From NCBI GenBank assembly GCA_050950205.1, contig JBMNHF010000018.1, positions 1 through 64,000 on the forward strand: a stretch of DNA of 64,000 bases, read 5' to 3'. The notes beneath the pieces are model-generated. The model was not told the origin of the DNA and made no database searches. It worked only from the letters and a program-made list of their open reading frames with translations. Positions within the stretch are counted from its first letter, which is position 1. The number at the start of each line of letters is the position of its first letter. Position numbers and translations under genes: made by a program. Origin of the DNA: WRAV01 sp050950205. GTDB lineage: Bacteria > Bacillota > Clostridia > Oscillospirales > Ruminococcaceae. This document shows positions 29,530 to 36,826 of the stretch, piece by piece.

Positions 29530-29581
29530 AAACGTTCGGATATCCAATACTGCTATTTGATACCAATTATGGAAAAAATTA

Positions 29582-29670
29582 GGGCTTGTGACAGCGCGTA
29601 AAACTCTTATGTCCCATGCAGGGGACAGTCAGACAACTCGGTGTGCCGCCGGCATAGTGCGGACAAGCCC
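29582..29670 (+). ncRNA. Candidate structured leader RNA before the transglycosylase
   Basis: GGGCTTGT (29582-29589) and ACAAGCCC (29663-29670) are perfectly complementary and would close an 89-nt domain. Inside it, GTCCC-ATGCAG-GGGAC makes one hairpin and the GC-rich region with TGCCG and CGGCA another. A closing helix with several internal hairpins, ending about seven bases before the ribosome-binding site GGTGG, is how many riboswitches look. I could not match it to a known class (c-di-GMP-I/II, ydaO, ZTP, THF and guanidine were considered). Confidence 0.4.
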
Positions 29671-29686
29671 GCAACAAGGTGGTTTC

Positions 29687-30418
29687 ATGTTTAGACAAAT
29701 ACTAAAAAACAGAATGTACCGGAAGCTGATCGTATTTGCAATGGCTTTTGCAGCGGTGGGCACTCTGGTAATCCTGCAGGCAGCCTGCCCGGAAGCAGGT
29801 CCTGCCGCTCGTATGGTTTTATTGCCCTCCCGCTCCATGATTACGGTAAGCGGCACCCCTGCGCCTGCCGCTTTAACCGACAGCGACCTTGCTCTTCAGC
29901 TGGAGCAACTGGATTATCAGCCCCCATCTGTTCGGTCAGCCGTGGTCACCAAGGCTAGGGGACCTTATGTAAATGCCCCCTTTTCGCCGATGGATCTTCC
30001 CTTGTCGGAGGAGCTTCAGCGTTACACCTATAACCGTTGTCAGGAACTAGGTCTGGAATATGAAATGGTTTTGGCCATCATGTGGAGGGAAAGCCGTTTT
30101 CAGCCAACTGCCGTGGGGGTCAATCGAAACGGTACCCGAGACAGTGGACTGATGCAAATAAACGACATCAACAAAAAATGGCTGTTCGAAGAGCATGGCA
30201 TTGAGGATTTGCTGGATCCTTATCAAAACATTGATGCCGGTACAGCTATGTTGGCCGGATACTTCTCGAAATACGGCGAAAATTTTGCCTTGATGGCCTA
30301 CCAGTACGGGGAGCAGGGGATGCTGGAAAAGGCAAAGCAGGGAATAGAGACCAACGATCTCACCCTTAAAGTACAAAACAAACGGGATGAGTACAAACGA
30401 ATTCGCTTGGCGCAGTAA
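29687..30418 (+). CDS. Lytic transglycosylase (SLT domain), membrane-anchored
   Basis: 243 residues from the ATG at 29687; upstream in-frame codons lie in the structured leader. A basic N-terminus and one hydrophobic segment (LIVFAMAFAAVGTLVILQAA) form a signal peptide or anchor. A low-complexity stretch precedes a goose-lysozyme-like SLT domain with the catalytic glutamate in AIMWRESRFQPTAVG, then DSGLMQIND and a helix with AGTAMLAGYFSKYGENFALMAY. It cleaves the glycan backbone of peptidoglycan outside the cell. A single-gene unit between its own promoter and terminator. Confidence 0.88.
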   Translation: MFRQILKNRMYRKLIVFAMAFAAVGTLVILQAACPEAGPAARMVLLPSRSMITVSGTPAPAALTDSDLALQLEQLDYQPPSVRSAVVTKARGPYVNAPFSPMDLPLSEELQRYTYNRCQELGLEYEMVLAIMWRESRFQPTAVGVNRNGTRDSGLMQINDINKKWLFEEHGIEDLLDPYQNIDAGTAMLAGYFSKYGENFALMAYQYGEQGMLEKAKQGIETNDLTLKVQNKRDEYKRIRLAQ

Positions 30419-30426
30419 TTGGATCC

Positions 30427-30461
30427 AACCGAGGCGGACCATTTGGTCCGGCTCGGTTTTT
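30427..30461 (+). terminator. Terminator after the transglycosylase
   Basis: AACCGAG-GC-GGACC, loop ATTT, GGTCC-GG-CTCGGTT followed by Ts. Confidence 0.8.
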
Positions 30462-30550
30462 AAATCTAAGCAAAGTTGCCTTTATCTCTATCATCTTCTA
30501 CGGTTGTCCACCAGTTGAATTTAACACTTTGTACAAAAATAGAAAGGTTG

Positions 30551-30594
30551 TCACTGTTTTGCGACAAAAATGCCTGCCCCATCTCTCCTATAAT
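30551..30594 (+). promoter_or_regulatory. Possible Spo0A-type promoter of spoIIGA-sigE
   Basis: A perfect TATAAT (30589-30594) has no -35 box at 17 bp. TTTTGCGACAAAA upstream contains, on the opposite strand, TTTTGTCGCAA, close to the 0A box TGTCGAA. The spacing from GCGACA to the -10 is 22 bp. In B. subtilis the spoIIG promoter has the same odd 22-bp spacing and is activated by Spo0A. The match here is suggestive only. Confidence 0.4.
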
Positions 30595-30634
30595 ATAAAA
30601 GTACTTGTTATTTTAGGATATAGGACGGTGGAAG

Positions 30635-31546
30635 ATGCAGACCCCGGTTTATGTGGATGTGCTGTTGGTGCTCAATTACGCGGTGACGGCGCTGTTGGTT
30701 GTCTGCACTGCGGGACTTATGGGAATTAAAATAAAAAGACGTGAAATAGTCACTGCCGCTCTGCTGGGATCCTTGGGCTCATTGACTATTTTTTTACCTT
30801 TTATGGGCTTTTTTACCCTGCTGATTACCCGTATTCTGCTCTCTGGGCTGATTGTACTGGCCGCCCTGTCGTTCAGAGGAGTGGGACAATTCTTCAAAGG
30901 ATGGTTTATCTTTTTTGCCGTCAATTTCTTTTTTGCCGGGGTGATGCTGGGAATTTGGATGCTCTTTGCCCCCAACGGAATGCTCTATTACAACGGAGTG
31001 GTTTATTTTAATGTAAAACCGGTTACCCTGCTCCTTTCAACGGTTGCTGCCTACCTTTTGTTGCGCTTGGGAGGGCGGCTTTCCAGAGGGGGAAGGCTTT
31101 CGGGAAACCGATGCCGGGCTACCATTAAACTAAGGGGCAACACCTGTGCGCTACAGGCGCTGATTGATACCGGAAACAGTCTTTACGAGCCCTTTAGCGG
31201 CATTCCGGTCATTGTTTGCCGACTGGAGGCCCTAAAGCATCTTCTGACCCCATCTTTGTACCAAGCTCTAAAGAAAGGGGATCTGGAAGCGGCGGCAGAG
31301 GTTCCGGGAGTAAAGATCAGAATGGTGCCCTACGCCGGGTTGGGTAGTTTCGGTGCTCTTCCGGCCATACAGATAGACGAACTAATCATACAGCGGGGAA
31401 ATGATCTGTTTAAAGCAGAGCTTGTTTATATGGCATTATCCGGTGAACGTTTTGGGGAAGGGTATGACGCCATTTTAAATCCGGATTTAATCCGTGTTCC
31501 ATTGTCTGATCCCAGGGGGAGAGAAAAGCAAAAAACGGTGGTGTAA
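30635..31546 (+). CDS. spoIIGA: Sporulation sigma-E factor-processing peptidase SpoIIGA
   Basis: 303 residues. The N-terminal half has five or so membrane helices (from about residue 5 to 145). The C-terminal half is a retropepsin-like aspartic protease with the active site ALIDTGNSLYEPFSG, catalytic Asp near residue 178. It removes the pro-sequence of sigma-E at the sporulation septum when signalled by forespore SpoIIR, so sigma-E acts only in the mother cell. The sigE gene starts 4 bp downstream, the canonical spoIIG operon. Confidence 0.95.
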   Translation: MQTPVYVDVLLVLNYAVTALLVVCTAGLMGIKIKRREIVTAALLGSLGSLTIFLPFMGFFTLLITRILLSGLIVLAALSFRGVGQFFKGWFIFFAVNFFFAGVMLGIWMLFAPNGMLYYNGVVYFNVKPVTLLLSTVAAYLLLRLGGRLSRGGRLSGNRCRATIKLRGNTCALQALIDTGNSLYEPFSGIPVIVCRLEALKHLLTPSLYQALKKGDLEAAAEVPGVKIRMVPYAGLGSFGALPAIQIDELIIQRGNDLFKAELVYMALSGERFGEGYDAILNPDLIRVPLSDPRGREKQKTVV

Positions 31547-31550
31547 ATAG

Positions 31551-32267
31551 ATGCGGTGTAAATTTTTGGAACAAATCAATCAGTTGTGGCTTAATTTGTT
31601 TTACAAATTCGCTCGGACTAAAATCTATTACATTAACGGTCCCGATACTCTGCCCGCCCCTCTTACCAGAGAGGAGGAGGAAGAGGTTTTTACCCGGCTG
31701 CTCATCGGAGATGAAAATGCCAAACAGGAGCTGATTGTCCACAATCTGCGCCTTGTGGTTTACATAGCCCGTAAATTTGAAAACTCCGGCATAGGGGTGG
31801 AAGATCTTATCTCCATCGGCACCATTGGACTGATCAAAGCAGTGAATACTTTTTGTCCGGAGCGGGGCATCAAGTTGGCCACCTATGCTTCCCGCTGCAT
31901 AGAAAATGAAATCCTCATGCACATGCGCAAGTGTCAGTCGCAAAAGCACGAGGTGAGCATTGACGAGCCTCTCAACATCGATTGGGATGGCAACGAGCTG
32001 CTCCTCTCCGATATTTTGGGCACCGACGGGGATGCCATCAACCGCCCCATCGAGCAGGCTATCGAAAAAACCATACTGCTGGAGACGGTGGATAAGCTGG
32101 GAGAGCGGGAAAGACGGATCATGCAGTTGCGGTTTGGATTGCTGGACGGGGAGGAGCGCACCCAAAAAGAGGTGGCTGAGATTATCGGTATTTCGCAGTC
32201 CTACATATCCCGCTTGGAAAAAAGAATTGTCAAGCGCCTCAAAAAAGAGTTGGAGCGGATTTCATAA
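31551..32267 (+). CDS. sigE: RNA polymerase sporulation sigma factor E (pro-sigma-E)
   Basis: 238 residues. The amphipathic pro-sequence (about residues 1-25) ends in TKIYYINGPDTLPAPL, equivalent to the B. subtilis processing site before YYI. Region 2 includes LRLVVYIARKFENSGIGVED, followed by LISIGTIGLIKAVNTF and LATYASRCIENEILM. Region 4 ends with the helix-turn-helix KEVAEIIGISQSYISRLEKR. It drives early mother-cell gene expression. Its ribosome-binding site is weak and lies within the spoIIGA 3' end, suggesting translational coupling. No sigG gene follows within the window. Confidence 0.97.
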   Translation: MRCKFLEQINQLWLNLFYKFARTKIYYINGPDTLPAPLTREEEEEVFTRLLIGDENAKQELIVHNLRLVVYIARKFENSGIGVEDLISIGTIGLIKAVNTFCPERGIKLATYASRCIENEILMHMRKCQSQKHEVSIDEPLNIDWDGNELLLSDILGTDGDAINRPIEQAIEKTILLETVDKLGERERRIMQLRFGLLDGEERTQKEVAEIIGISQSYISRLEKRIVKRLKKELERIS

Positions 32268-32289
32268 GGGAAGCATCATCACTTCCCTT
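32266..32289 (+). terminator. Hairpin after sigE
   Basis: AAGGGAAG and CTTCCCTT with an 8-nt loop start at the sigE stop codon. No T-run follows, so it may be a stability hairpin rather than a terminator. Confidence 0.4.
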
Positions 32290-32338
32290 ATGAAAGCGTT
32301 ATCTATAATTTTAGTATAGCATTATTTTGCTTTTCTCA

Positions 32339-32368
32339 TTGCATCTTCCTAGTGTAATATGATACAAT
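32339..32368 (+). promoter_or_regulatory. Promoter of the flavin reductase-rubredoxin genes
   Basis: TTGCAT (32339-32344), 18 bp, TACAAT (32363-32368), with about 100 bases of leader before the flavin reductase gene. Confidence 0.55.
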
Positions 32369-32392
32369 ATGCTAAAGATTCCAAATCTGGGG

Positions 32393-32407
32393 TATTCTAG
32401 TAGAATA
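32393..32407. promoter_or_regulatory. 7-1-7 palindrome downstream of the O2-detoxification promoter
   Basis: TATTCTA-G-TAGAATA is a perfect 15-bp inverted repeat about 20 bases past the predicted transcription start. The geometry is that of Fur/PerR-family operators, but the bases do not match the known PerR or Fur boxes. Confidence 0.4.
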
Positions 32408-32474
32408 TCGATTAGGTTTGGTGATTCGATCGGACAAGCCGAGAGATAATCATTTCCTAGGGGGTGTGTGATGG

Positions 32475-32954
32475 ATGAAAGCAGATATCAGAACTCTTTT
32501 TAAAATTCAGTGTGGTCTATTTACGGCAGGTTGCGAGTTAAACGGCAAGGTAAATGCCTGTATTTGTAATACCCTGTTGGAGCAGAGCCACATACCGGTG
32601 AGATTGAGCGTCACATTGGGGAAGGACCACCTGACCCATGACATGGTAATGGAAAAGCGTTCGGTTTGTGTTTGTGCTCTGGCAGAGTCCATTCCAATGG
32701 ATGTCATCCGCCGCTTTGGCTTTGTCAGCGGCAGGGAGAAGGACAAATTTGCCGATATTACTTATAAAACAGACTGCAATGGAAATCCTTATCTCGATGA
32801 CGAAAATATTATAGCGGCACGTTTTTCGCTCAGTGTCTACGACACGGTGGATGTGGGGACACACACTCTGTTTTTGTGCACGGTAGACGATATGCAGGAC
32901 TATACTTCCAAAGCGTTGACATATTCCGGCTATCGAGACGGAATGAAGAAATAA
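32475..32954 (+). CDS. Flavin reductase-like FMN-binding split-barrel protein
   Basis: 159 residues of the flavin reductase-like domain family, close to the flavin domain of high-molecular-weight rubredoxin/NAD(P)H:rubredoxin reductases. Typical pieces are LFTAGCELNGKVNACICNTL (where FMN-binding split barrels read '...ayalTv...dGk.nGm..st'), LAESIPMDVIRRFGFVSGRE, and the C-terminal GTHTLFLCTVDD. It probably passes electrons from NAD(P)H to the rubredoxin encoded 26 bp downstream and on to the flavodiiron protein. Start preceded by GGGGGTGTG. Confidence 0.75.
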   Translation: MKADIRTLFKIQCGLFTAGCELNGKVNACICNTLLEQSHIPVRLSVTLGKDHLTHDMVMEKRSVCVCALAESIPMDVIRRFGFVSGREKDKFADITYKTDCNGNPYLDDENIIAARFSLSVYDTVDVGTHTLFLCTVDDMQDYTSKALTYSGYRDGMKK

Positions 32955-32980
32955 AATCACGAAAGAAAGAGGCAGATGCT

Positions 32981-33142
32981 ATGAAAAAGTATGTATGCAC
33001 AATTTGCGGTTATGTTTATGATCCCGAAAAGGGCGCAGAGGACTACGGCGTAGCTCCCGGCACTGCTTGGGAGGATGTTCCCGAAGATTTTGTCTGCCCG
33101 GCCTGCGGCGTAGGTAAGGATATGTTCGAGGAAGAAGCATAA
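32981..33142 (+). CDS. Rubredoxin
   Basis: 53 residues. The single Fe(Cys)4 centre is built from C6/C9 in CTICGY and C39/C42 in CPACG, with the usual YDPEKG and PEDFVCP segments. It is a one-electron carrier in the cytoplasm. In Clostridia it typically feeds flavodiiron proteins, and one lies 184 bp downstream. Start chosen at 32981 after AAAGAGG. Confidence 0.95.
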   Translation: MKKYVCTICGYVYDPEKGAEDYGVAPGTAWEDVPEDFVCPACGVGKDMFEEEA

Positions 33143-33170
33143 AACATTTCATAGTTTTTTACAACAGGTG

Positions 33171-33202
33171 CCAAAGCAGATTTTCTGCTTTGGTGCCGTT
33201 TT
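33171..33202 (+). terminator. Terminator between rubredoxin and flavodiiron genes
   Basis: CCAAAGCAG and CTGCTTTGG form a 9-bp stem followed by GTTTTCT, so the flavodiiron gene may have its own promoter or rely on read-through. Confidence 0.6.
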
Positions 33203-33326
33203 CTAAGCCCCTTCCCTTGGAAAGATCAGAACAGAATTTGGCGTCCGCCTTTTTTCAACGGATTCCAAAGGCGTTGGGGCTTGGAAATAGGTCCGTTAGT
33301 TCATCAGCCTTGGAGGAGTCACAATC

Positions 33327-34526
33327 ATGAAACAAATCACCGAAGGTGTATTCTATACCGGCGTTCTCAACCCCAGCCTGCGGGTGTTTGACGTCATTAT
33401 GCGCACCGAATACGGAACCAGCTATAATTCTTACATTGTAGCAGGCAGCGAAAAGACAGCGGCGGTGGAAGCAGCCCACCTGAGTTTTTCCGATTATTAT
33501 CTTGACAATATCCTGGAAGCTCTGGATGGCCGCCAGCTGGATTATCTCATTCTCAACCATTGTGAGCCGGACCACACCGGCTGCATCAACCGCCTTTTGG
33601 AACAGTTTCCCCATCTGACGGTGGTGGTCAGTCCTGCCGGCGCCATCTACATAAAGCAAATAGCCAACCGGGAACTGAACCTGCTGGTGGTAAAAGACGG
33701 GGATGTCCTGGAGCTGGGTGGAAAAACTCTGCGCTTTATCAGCGCTCCTTTCCTACACTGGCCTGATTCCATGTTTACCTGGTTGGAGCAGGATAGGATT
33801 TTATTTTCCTGCGACTTTTTGGGATGCCATTTCTGCGAACCTCAGGTATTCGATGTCTGCAGCATCTATGACGACAAATATCTGGACGCATTGAAATATT
33901 ACTACGATTGTATCTTTGGGCCGTTCCAGCCCTATGTGCGTCAGGGACTGGACAAAATCAAGGATTTGGATATTGCTTTTAACTGCAACAGCCATGGCCC
34001 CATCCTCACCAAAGATGGCAAACTGCCCAAGGTGTTGGAGCTTTACCGCCAATGGTCGGCTGAAAAAATCCGCCAGCAAAAGCAAATTCCCATCTTCTAC
34101 GTTACCGCCTATGGCAATACCCGCAAATTAGCCAAGGCCATTGCCCAGGGGATTACCCAAATCATTCCCGATGCTCAGGTGGAATGCTACAACATCATTG
34201 AGCACGATATGGGCAAGCTAACAGCCCTTCTCAATGAGAGTGACGCCTTTTTGGTCGGCTCTCCCACCATCAACCGGGATGCGGTGGCTCCTGTTTGGCA
34301 GTTGCTGGCCGGTATTGAGGCGGTTAATATTCAAAAGCGGCCGGTGGCTGTCTTTGGTTCTTACGGTTGGAGCGGGGAAGGGGTTCCCAATCTGGCTCAG
34401 CGCCTTAATACCCTTAAATGCAAAGTTTGGGAGGAACGGTTTAAAGTAAATTTTGTACCGTCGGAGCAGGATTTGGAAAAAGCCGTAGCCTTTGGCAAAG
34501 CCTTTGGGGAATCTCTGAGCAAATAA
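33327..34526 (+). CDS. Flavodiiron protein (A-type flavoprotein, FprA-like)
   Basis: 399 residues. The beta-lactamase-like domain holds the diiron site: H78, E80, D82 and H83 in NHCEPDHTG, a histidine in FLHWPDSM, an aspartate in SCDFLGCHF and a histidine in NSHGPIL. All expected ligands are present. A flavodoxin domain follows from about residue 255 (FYVTAYGNTRKLAKAIAQG, VGSPTINRDA, FGSYGWSGEG). Such enzymes reduce O2 to water or NO to N2O with electrons from rubredoxin. With the two preceding genes it forms an oxygen-scavenging set suited to a strict anaerobe. Start follows GGAGGAG. Confidence 0.95.
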   Translation: MKQITEGVFYTGVLNPSLRVFDVIMRTEYGTSYNSYIVAGSEKTAAVEAAHLSFSDYYLDNILEALDGRQLDYLILNHCEPDHTGCINRLLEQFPHLTVVVSPAGAIYIKQIANRELNLLVVKDGDVLELGGKTLRFISAPFLHWPDSMFTWLEQDRILFSCDFLGCHFCEPQVFDVCSIYDDKYLDALKYYYDCIFGPFQPYVRQGLDKIKDLDIAFNCNSHGPILTKDGKLPKVLELYRQWSAEKIRQQKQIPIFYVTAYGNTRKLAKAIAQGITQIIPDAQVECYNIIEHDMGKLTALLNESDAFLVGSPTINRDAVAPVWQLLAGIEAVNIQKRPVAVFGSYGWSGEGVPNLAQRLNTLKCKVWEERFKVNFVPSEQDLEKAVAFGKAFGESLSK

Positions 34527-34539
34527 GCTTCCTTCACAT

Positions 34540-34582
34540 AAACAGATACGGTTTTCGCAGTTGCCGAAAACCGTATCTGTTT
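34540..34582 (+). terminator. Terminator after the flavodiiron gene
   Basis: AAACAGATACGGTTTTCG and its exact 18-bp complement around a short loop, followed by GTTTTTG. Confidence 0.85.
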
Positions 34583-34598
34583 GTTTTTGCCCATAAAA

Positions 34599-34631
34599 CA
34601 GCAGGCTATGCCGTTTTGGCACAGCCTGCTG
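34599..34631 (-). terminator. Terminator of the HAD/EEP operon
   Basis: CAGCAGGCTATGCC and GGCACAGCCTGCTG pair with one mismatch. On the minus strand the stem is followed by TTTT. It lies 43 bases past the HAD gene stop. Confidence 0.65.
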
Positions 34632-34673
34632 TAACTGTTTGGTGGTTGGATCATTTCTCCGGTGAAGGATGGG

Positions 34674-35444
34674 TTACTGGGCAGCGGATAGGACTGGCTT
34701 TGCGATATCCAGCTTTAAAATGTCCAACAGGTTGGAAACGGGATAATCGGCTTCCTCCTCTTGAGTTTCGTAGCGGGCATCAGAAATTTGGGTGAGGTGA
34801 GACTGAATTCTCACACTGGCGCCATAACCGGCAGCCCGTGCTCCGCGTACATCCCGGGAAACCGTATCCCCCACATAGACACATTCCGGAGGGGTACAGC
34901 CCAAATCGGCGGCGGCAGCCAGAAACAAATCGGCATGGGGTTTGCGAACTCCTGCAATACTGGAAAGATAGATGGTATCGAAATAGTGGTGCAGACCGTA
35001 CTCGTGGAGAATTTCAATCACCTGGGTTTGACAACCGGTATTGGAGATAACCCCCAACCGAAAACCTCTGTCTTTCAGGGTCTGCAGCAGCTCTCTGGAT
35101 TCCGGGCGCAGAGCGCGCTGATAGTAGTTACGCTCCCACAAATTAGCCACCTTGTCGGCAATGGTGCGCAGCCGCTCCTGATTGACTTCGAAGTCCTTTA
35201 AGTACCACTGGGACCAAATCGAGTAGGGATCCAGTTCCCGCAGGGATTCCACCATGCCCCAGTGCCGGTACTCCCTGTTTTTCTGCTCCACATGCAGGGT
35301 AAAGGCATCCGGTTCCATCTCTATGTAGATTCCCTGACTGGCAAGGTACTTCAAAACCACTTCGCCGCAGGCTTTGTTAAACTCCGGCTTGTGGGCCACA
35401 TCTTCCAACGTTCCACCCATATCAAAAATAAACGCTTTTATCAT
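34674..35444 (-). CDS. HAD-superfamily hydrolase (class IA)
   Basis: 256 residues; the ATG follows GGGAG. HAD motifs are FDMGGTLEDV (motif I), VISNTGCQ (motif II), GVRKPHADLF (motif III) and VYVGDTVSRDVRGARAAGY (motif IV). In motif I the second catalytic aspartate is replaced by glycine (DMGGT rather than DxDGT). This is seen in a subset of HAD proteins and may mean altered phosphotransfer chemistry. An alpha-helical cap lies between motifs I and II. It is 21 bp downstream of the EEP gene, in one operon; the substrate is unknown, perhaps a sugar phosphate given the neighbouring LacI/PfkB genes. Confidence 0.88.
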   Translation of the reverse strand: MIKAFIFDMGGTLEDVAHKPEFNKACGEVVLKYLASQGIYIEMEPDAFTLHVEQKNREYRHWGMVESLRELDPYSIWSQWYLKDFEVNQERLRTIADKVANLWERNYYQRALRPESRELLQTLKDRGFRLGVISNTGCQTQVIEILHEYGLHHYFDTIYLSSIAGVRKPHADLFLAAAADLGCTPPECVYVGDTVSRDVRGARAAGYGASVRIQSHLTQISDARYETQEEEADYPVSNLLDILKLDIAKPVLSAAQ

Positions 35445-35465
35445 ATGCTATTCTCCCAGCAATTC

Positions 35466-36512
35466 TTAACATTCAATGGTTACGGTAACTACATCGTGGT
35501 CGGAAAGTTCTTTTCCCTCAAAGTCTGCGACATGAGCCGGAGGGTTTTCCAGATCCTTCATCCGAAAGATGGTTTCCACCCGTTGAGGATGAGAGCATGT
35601 TAAACCCCGTTGGAAAAACCAGTCCAAATTCAGTTCTACAGCGGCTCCACTGGGCATATGCTTGCGCCGGGTTACTTTGTTCATCAGGTTGCAGTCGCTG
35701 TAAGAGAAGCCCCGCTGGGCAGCGCAGTCCATCAAAGGTTCTAAATTTGGAATATCACCCAGGCGGCGAAGCTGCTCCTGGGGATGCTCTTCCAGATATT
35801 CCATACTTCCGGGGGTGTTGCCCGATATGGTGTTGGTGTTCATATCGCCGCCAATCAGCACCGGAAGGTCCCCAAAATGACGTTCCACCTCATCCAACAG
35901 GAAGGTCATTTGCCGCAGACGCTCCTGAGGTGTAGCCCGGTTTTCCAAATGGACACTGACCAAACCGACTCGTTTGCCGGCAGCGACCTCTGCTTCGGCC
36001 AAAATGGCATTGCGTACCCCCAAACGGGAATCACCCGGCATATAAAACCAATCGAACTGGATGGGCAGAGGCACCACCTTGCAGCGATAAAGAGGAAACC
36101 GGGAAAAAATGGCATTGCCATGAAGCCCTTGCGTATTGCCGTCCTGCCCTGCCTTGCGGGTGATAAACTCAATGCCGAAGACATAATTCATACCCAGCGC
36201 TTCGGCAACTTCCCGGGTTGTATTGCGATTGCCGGAGCGGGCCATACCTGAATCCAGTTCATTGGCTAAGATAATATCCACATCTTTAAGCTGGGGATGG
36301 CATTGCAGAAAGGGAATGATGTACTGGAGCCGGGTGCCCTGCTCCATATTAAAGACAGCCGCCCGAAAGGGAAGAGAACCACTTTTGCTCAGTCCATTTT
36401 CTACATGCGGTTCAAAAAACTGGGGGAGGTGAGTGCGCAGTGCGTCCAGATGAGTTTTTTCTCCTATCAGAGCGGCAGCGGCCTCAATTTGGGATCGGTT
36501 GAATTGTATCAT
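35466..36512 (-). CDS. Endonuclease/exonuclease/phosphatase family protein
   Basis: 348 residues; start after AAAGGAGG. It has the four-layered EEP fold with AAVFNMEQG (N of the metal site), ANELDSGM (catalytic Glu), GLVSVHLENRA, IGGDMNTNT (GDxN) and the C-terminal SDHDVVTV (SDH). These are the DNase I/exo III/phosphatase metal and catalytic residues. The substrate may be nucleic acid, a phospholipid head group or an inositol phosphate. No signal peptide, so it is likely cytoplasmic. First gene of a two-gene minus-strand operon with the HAD hydrolase, controlled by a good promoter and a LacI-type site. Confidence 0.88.
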   Translation of the reverse strand: MIQFNRSQIEAAAALIGEKTHLDALRTHLPQFFEPHVENGLSKSGSLPFRAAVFNMEQGTRLQYIIPFLQCHPQLKDVDIILANELDSGMARSGNRNTTREVAEALGMNYVFGIEFITRKAGQDGNTQGLHGNAIFSRFPLYRCKVVPLPIQFDWFYMPGDSRLGVRNAILAEAEVAAGKRVGLVSVHLENRATPQERLRQMTFLLDEVERHFGDLPVLIGGDMNTNTISGNTPGSMEYLEEHPQEQLRRLGDIPNLEPLMDCAAQRGFSYSDCNLMNKVTRRKHMPSGAAVELNLDWFFQRGLTCSHPQRVETIFRMKDLENPPAHVADFEGKELSDHDVVTVTIEC

Positions 36513-36601
36513 AAAGGGCCTCCTTTTCTATATAATCAAGAAAAAACAACCAAGGATACGCGTTTATTGGAAAGCCGCTTGAGTACCATTTTACCTTACT
36601 C

Positions 36602-36609
36602 AAACGTTT
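36602..36609. promoter_or_regulatory. LacI-type operator core near the EEP operon start
   Basis: TCAAACGTTTACG centred here, just downstream of the minus-strand -10 box, where a bound repressor would block elongation. Confidence 0.5.
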
Positions 36610-36626
36610 ACGTTAAATCTGCTTCT

Positions 36627-36655
36627 ATTGTATACAAGATCTATTCTTTTGTCAA
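36627..36655 (-). promoter_or_regulatory. Sigma-A promoter of the EEP-HAD operon
   Basis: On the minus strand TTGACA (36655-36650), 17 bp, TACAAT (36632-36627). Confidence 0.75.
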
Positions 36656-36732
36656 TGATATTTCTAGCAAATATTGTATAACCATAAGCATTTGATATAC
36701 AACATCATTTACGCAATAATTTGCGTCAGGAA

Positions 36733-36761
36733 TTGACAAGGAGCGATTCCTGTAGTAACAT
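36733..36761 (+). promoter_or_regulatory. Sigma-A promoter of the lacI-family gene
   Basis: TTGACA (36733-36738), 17 bp, TAACAT (36756-36761). Confidence 0.65.
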
Positions 36762-36779
36762 GTATTTATTCTATTCAAT

Positions 36780-36794
36780 TTGAAAACGTTTGCG
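36780..36794. promoter_or_regulatory. LacI/CcpA-like operator before the lacI-family gene
   Basis: TTGAAAACGTTTGCG matches the degenerate cre pattern WTGNAANCGNWNNCW at every position but the last. It lies between the promoter and the regulator's start codon, suggesting autorepression. Confidence 0.5.
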
Positions 36795-36826
36795 ACAGAT
36801 GGTGGCCCGAACGGAGCAGATGAATC

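Larger units (their letters stand above)
36513..36826. other. Divergent regulatory region between the EEP operon and lacI-family gene
   Basis: 314 bases with two back-to-back sigma-A promoters (36627-36655 minus, 36733-36761 plus) and two copies of the LacI-type core AAACGTTT, one downstream of each promoter. No ORF of note. Confidence 0.7.

Noticed and set aside
32375..32474. FMN riboswitch before the flavin reductase-like gene
   Set aside because: The conserved RFN elements (such as AGGGAT and GGTGAAATTCC-like segments) are not present and the leader is too short.
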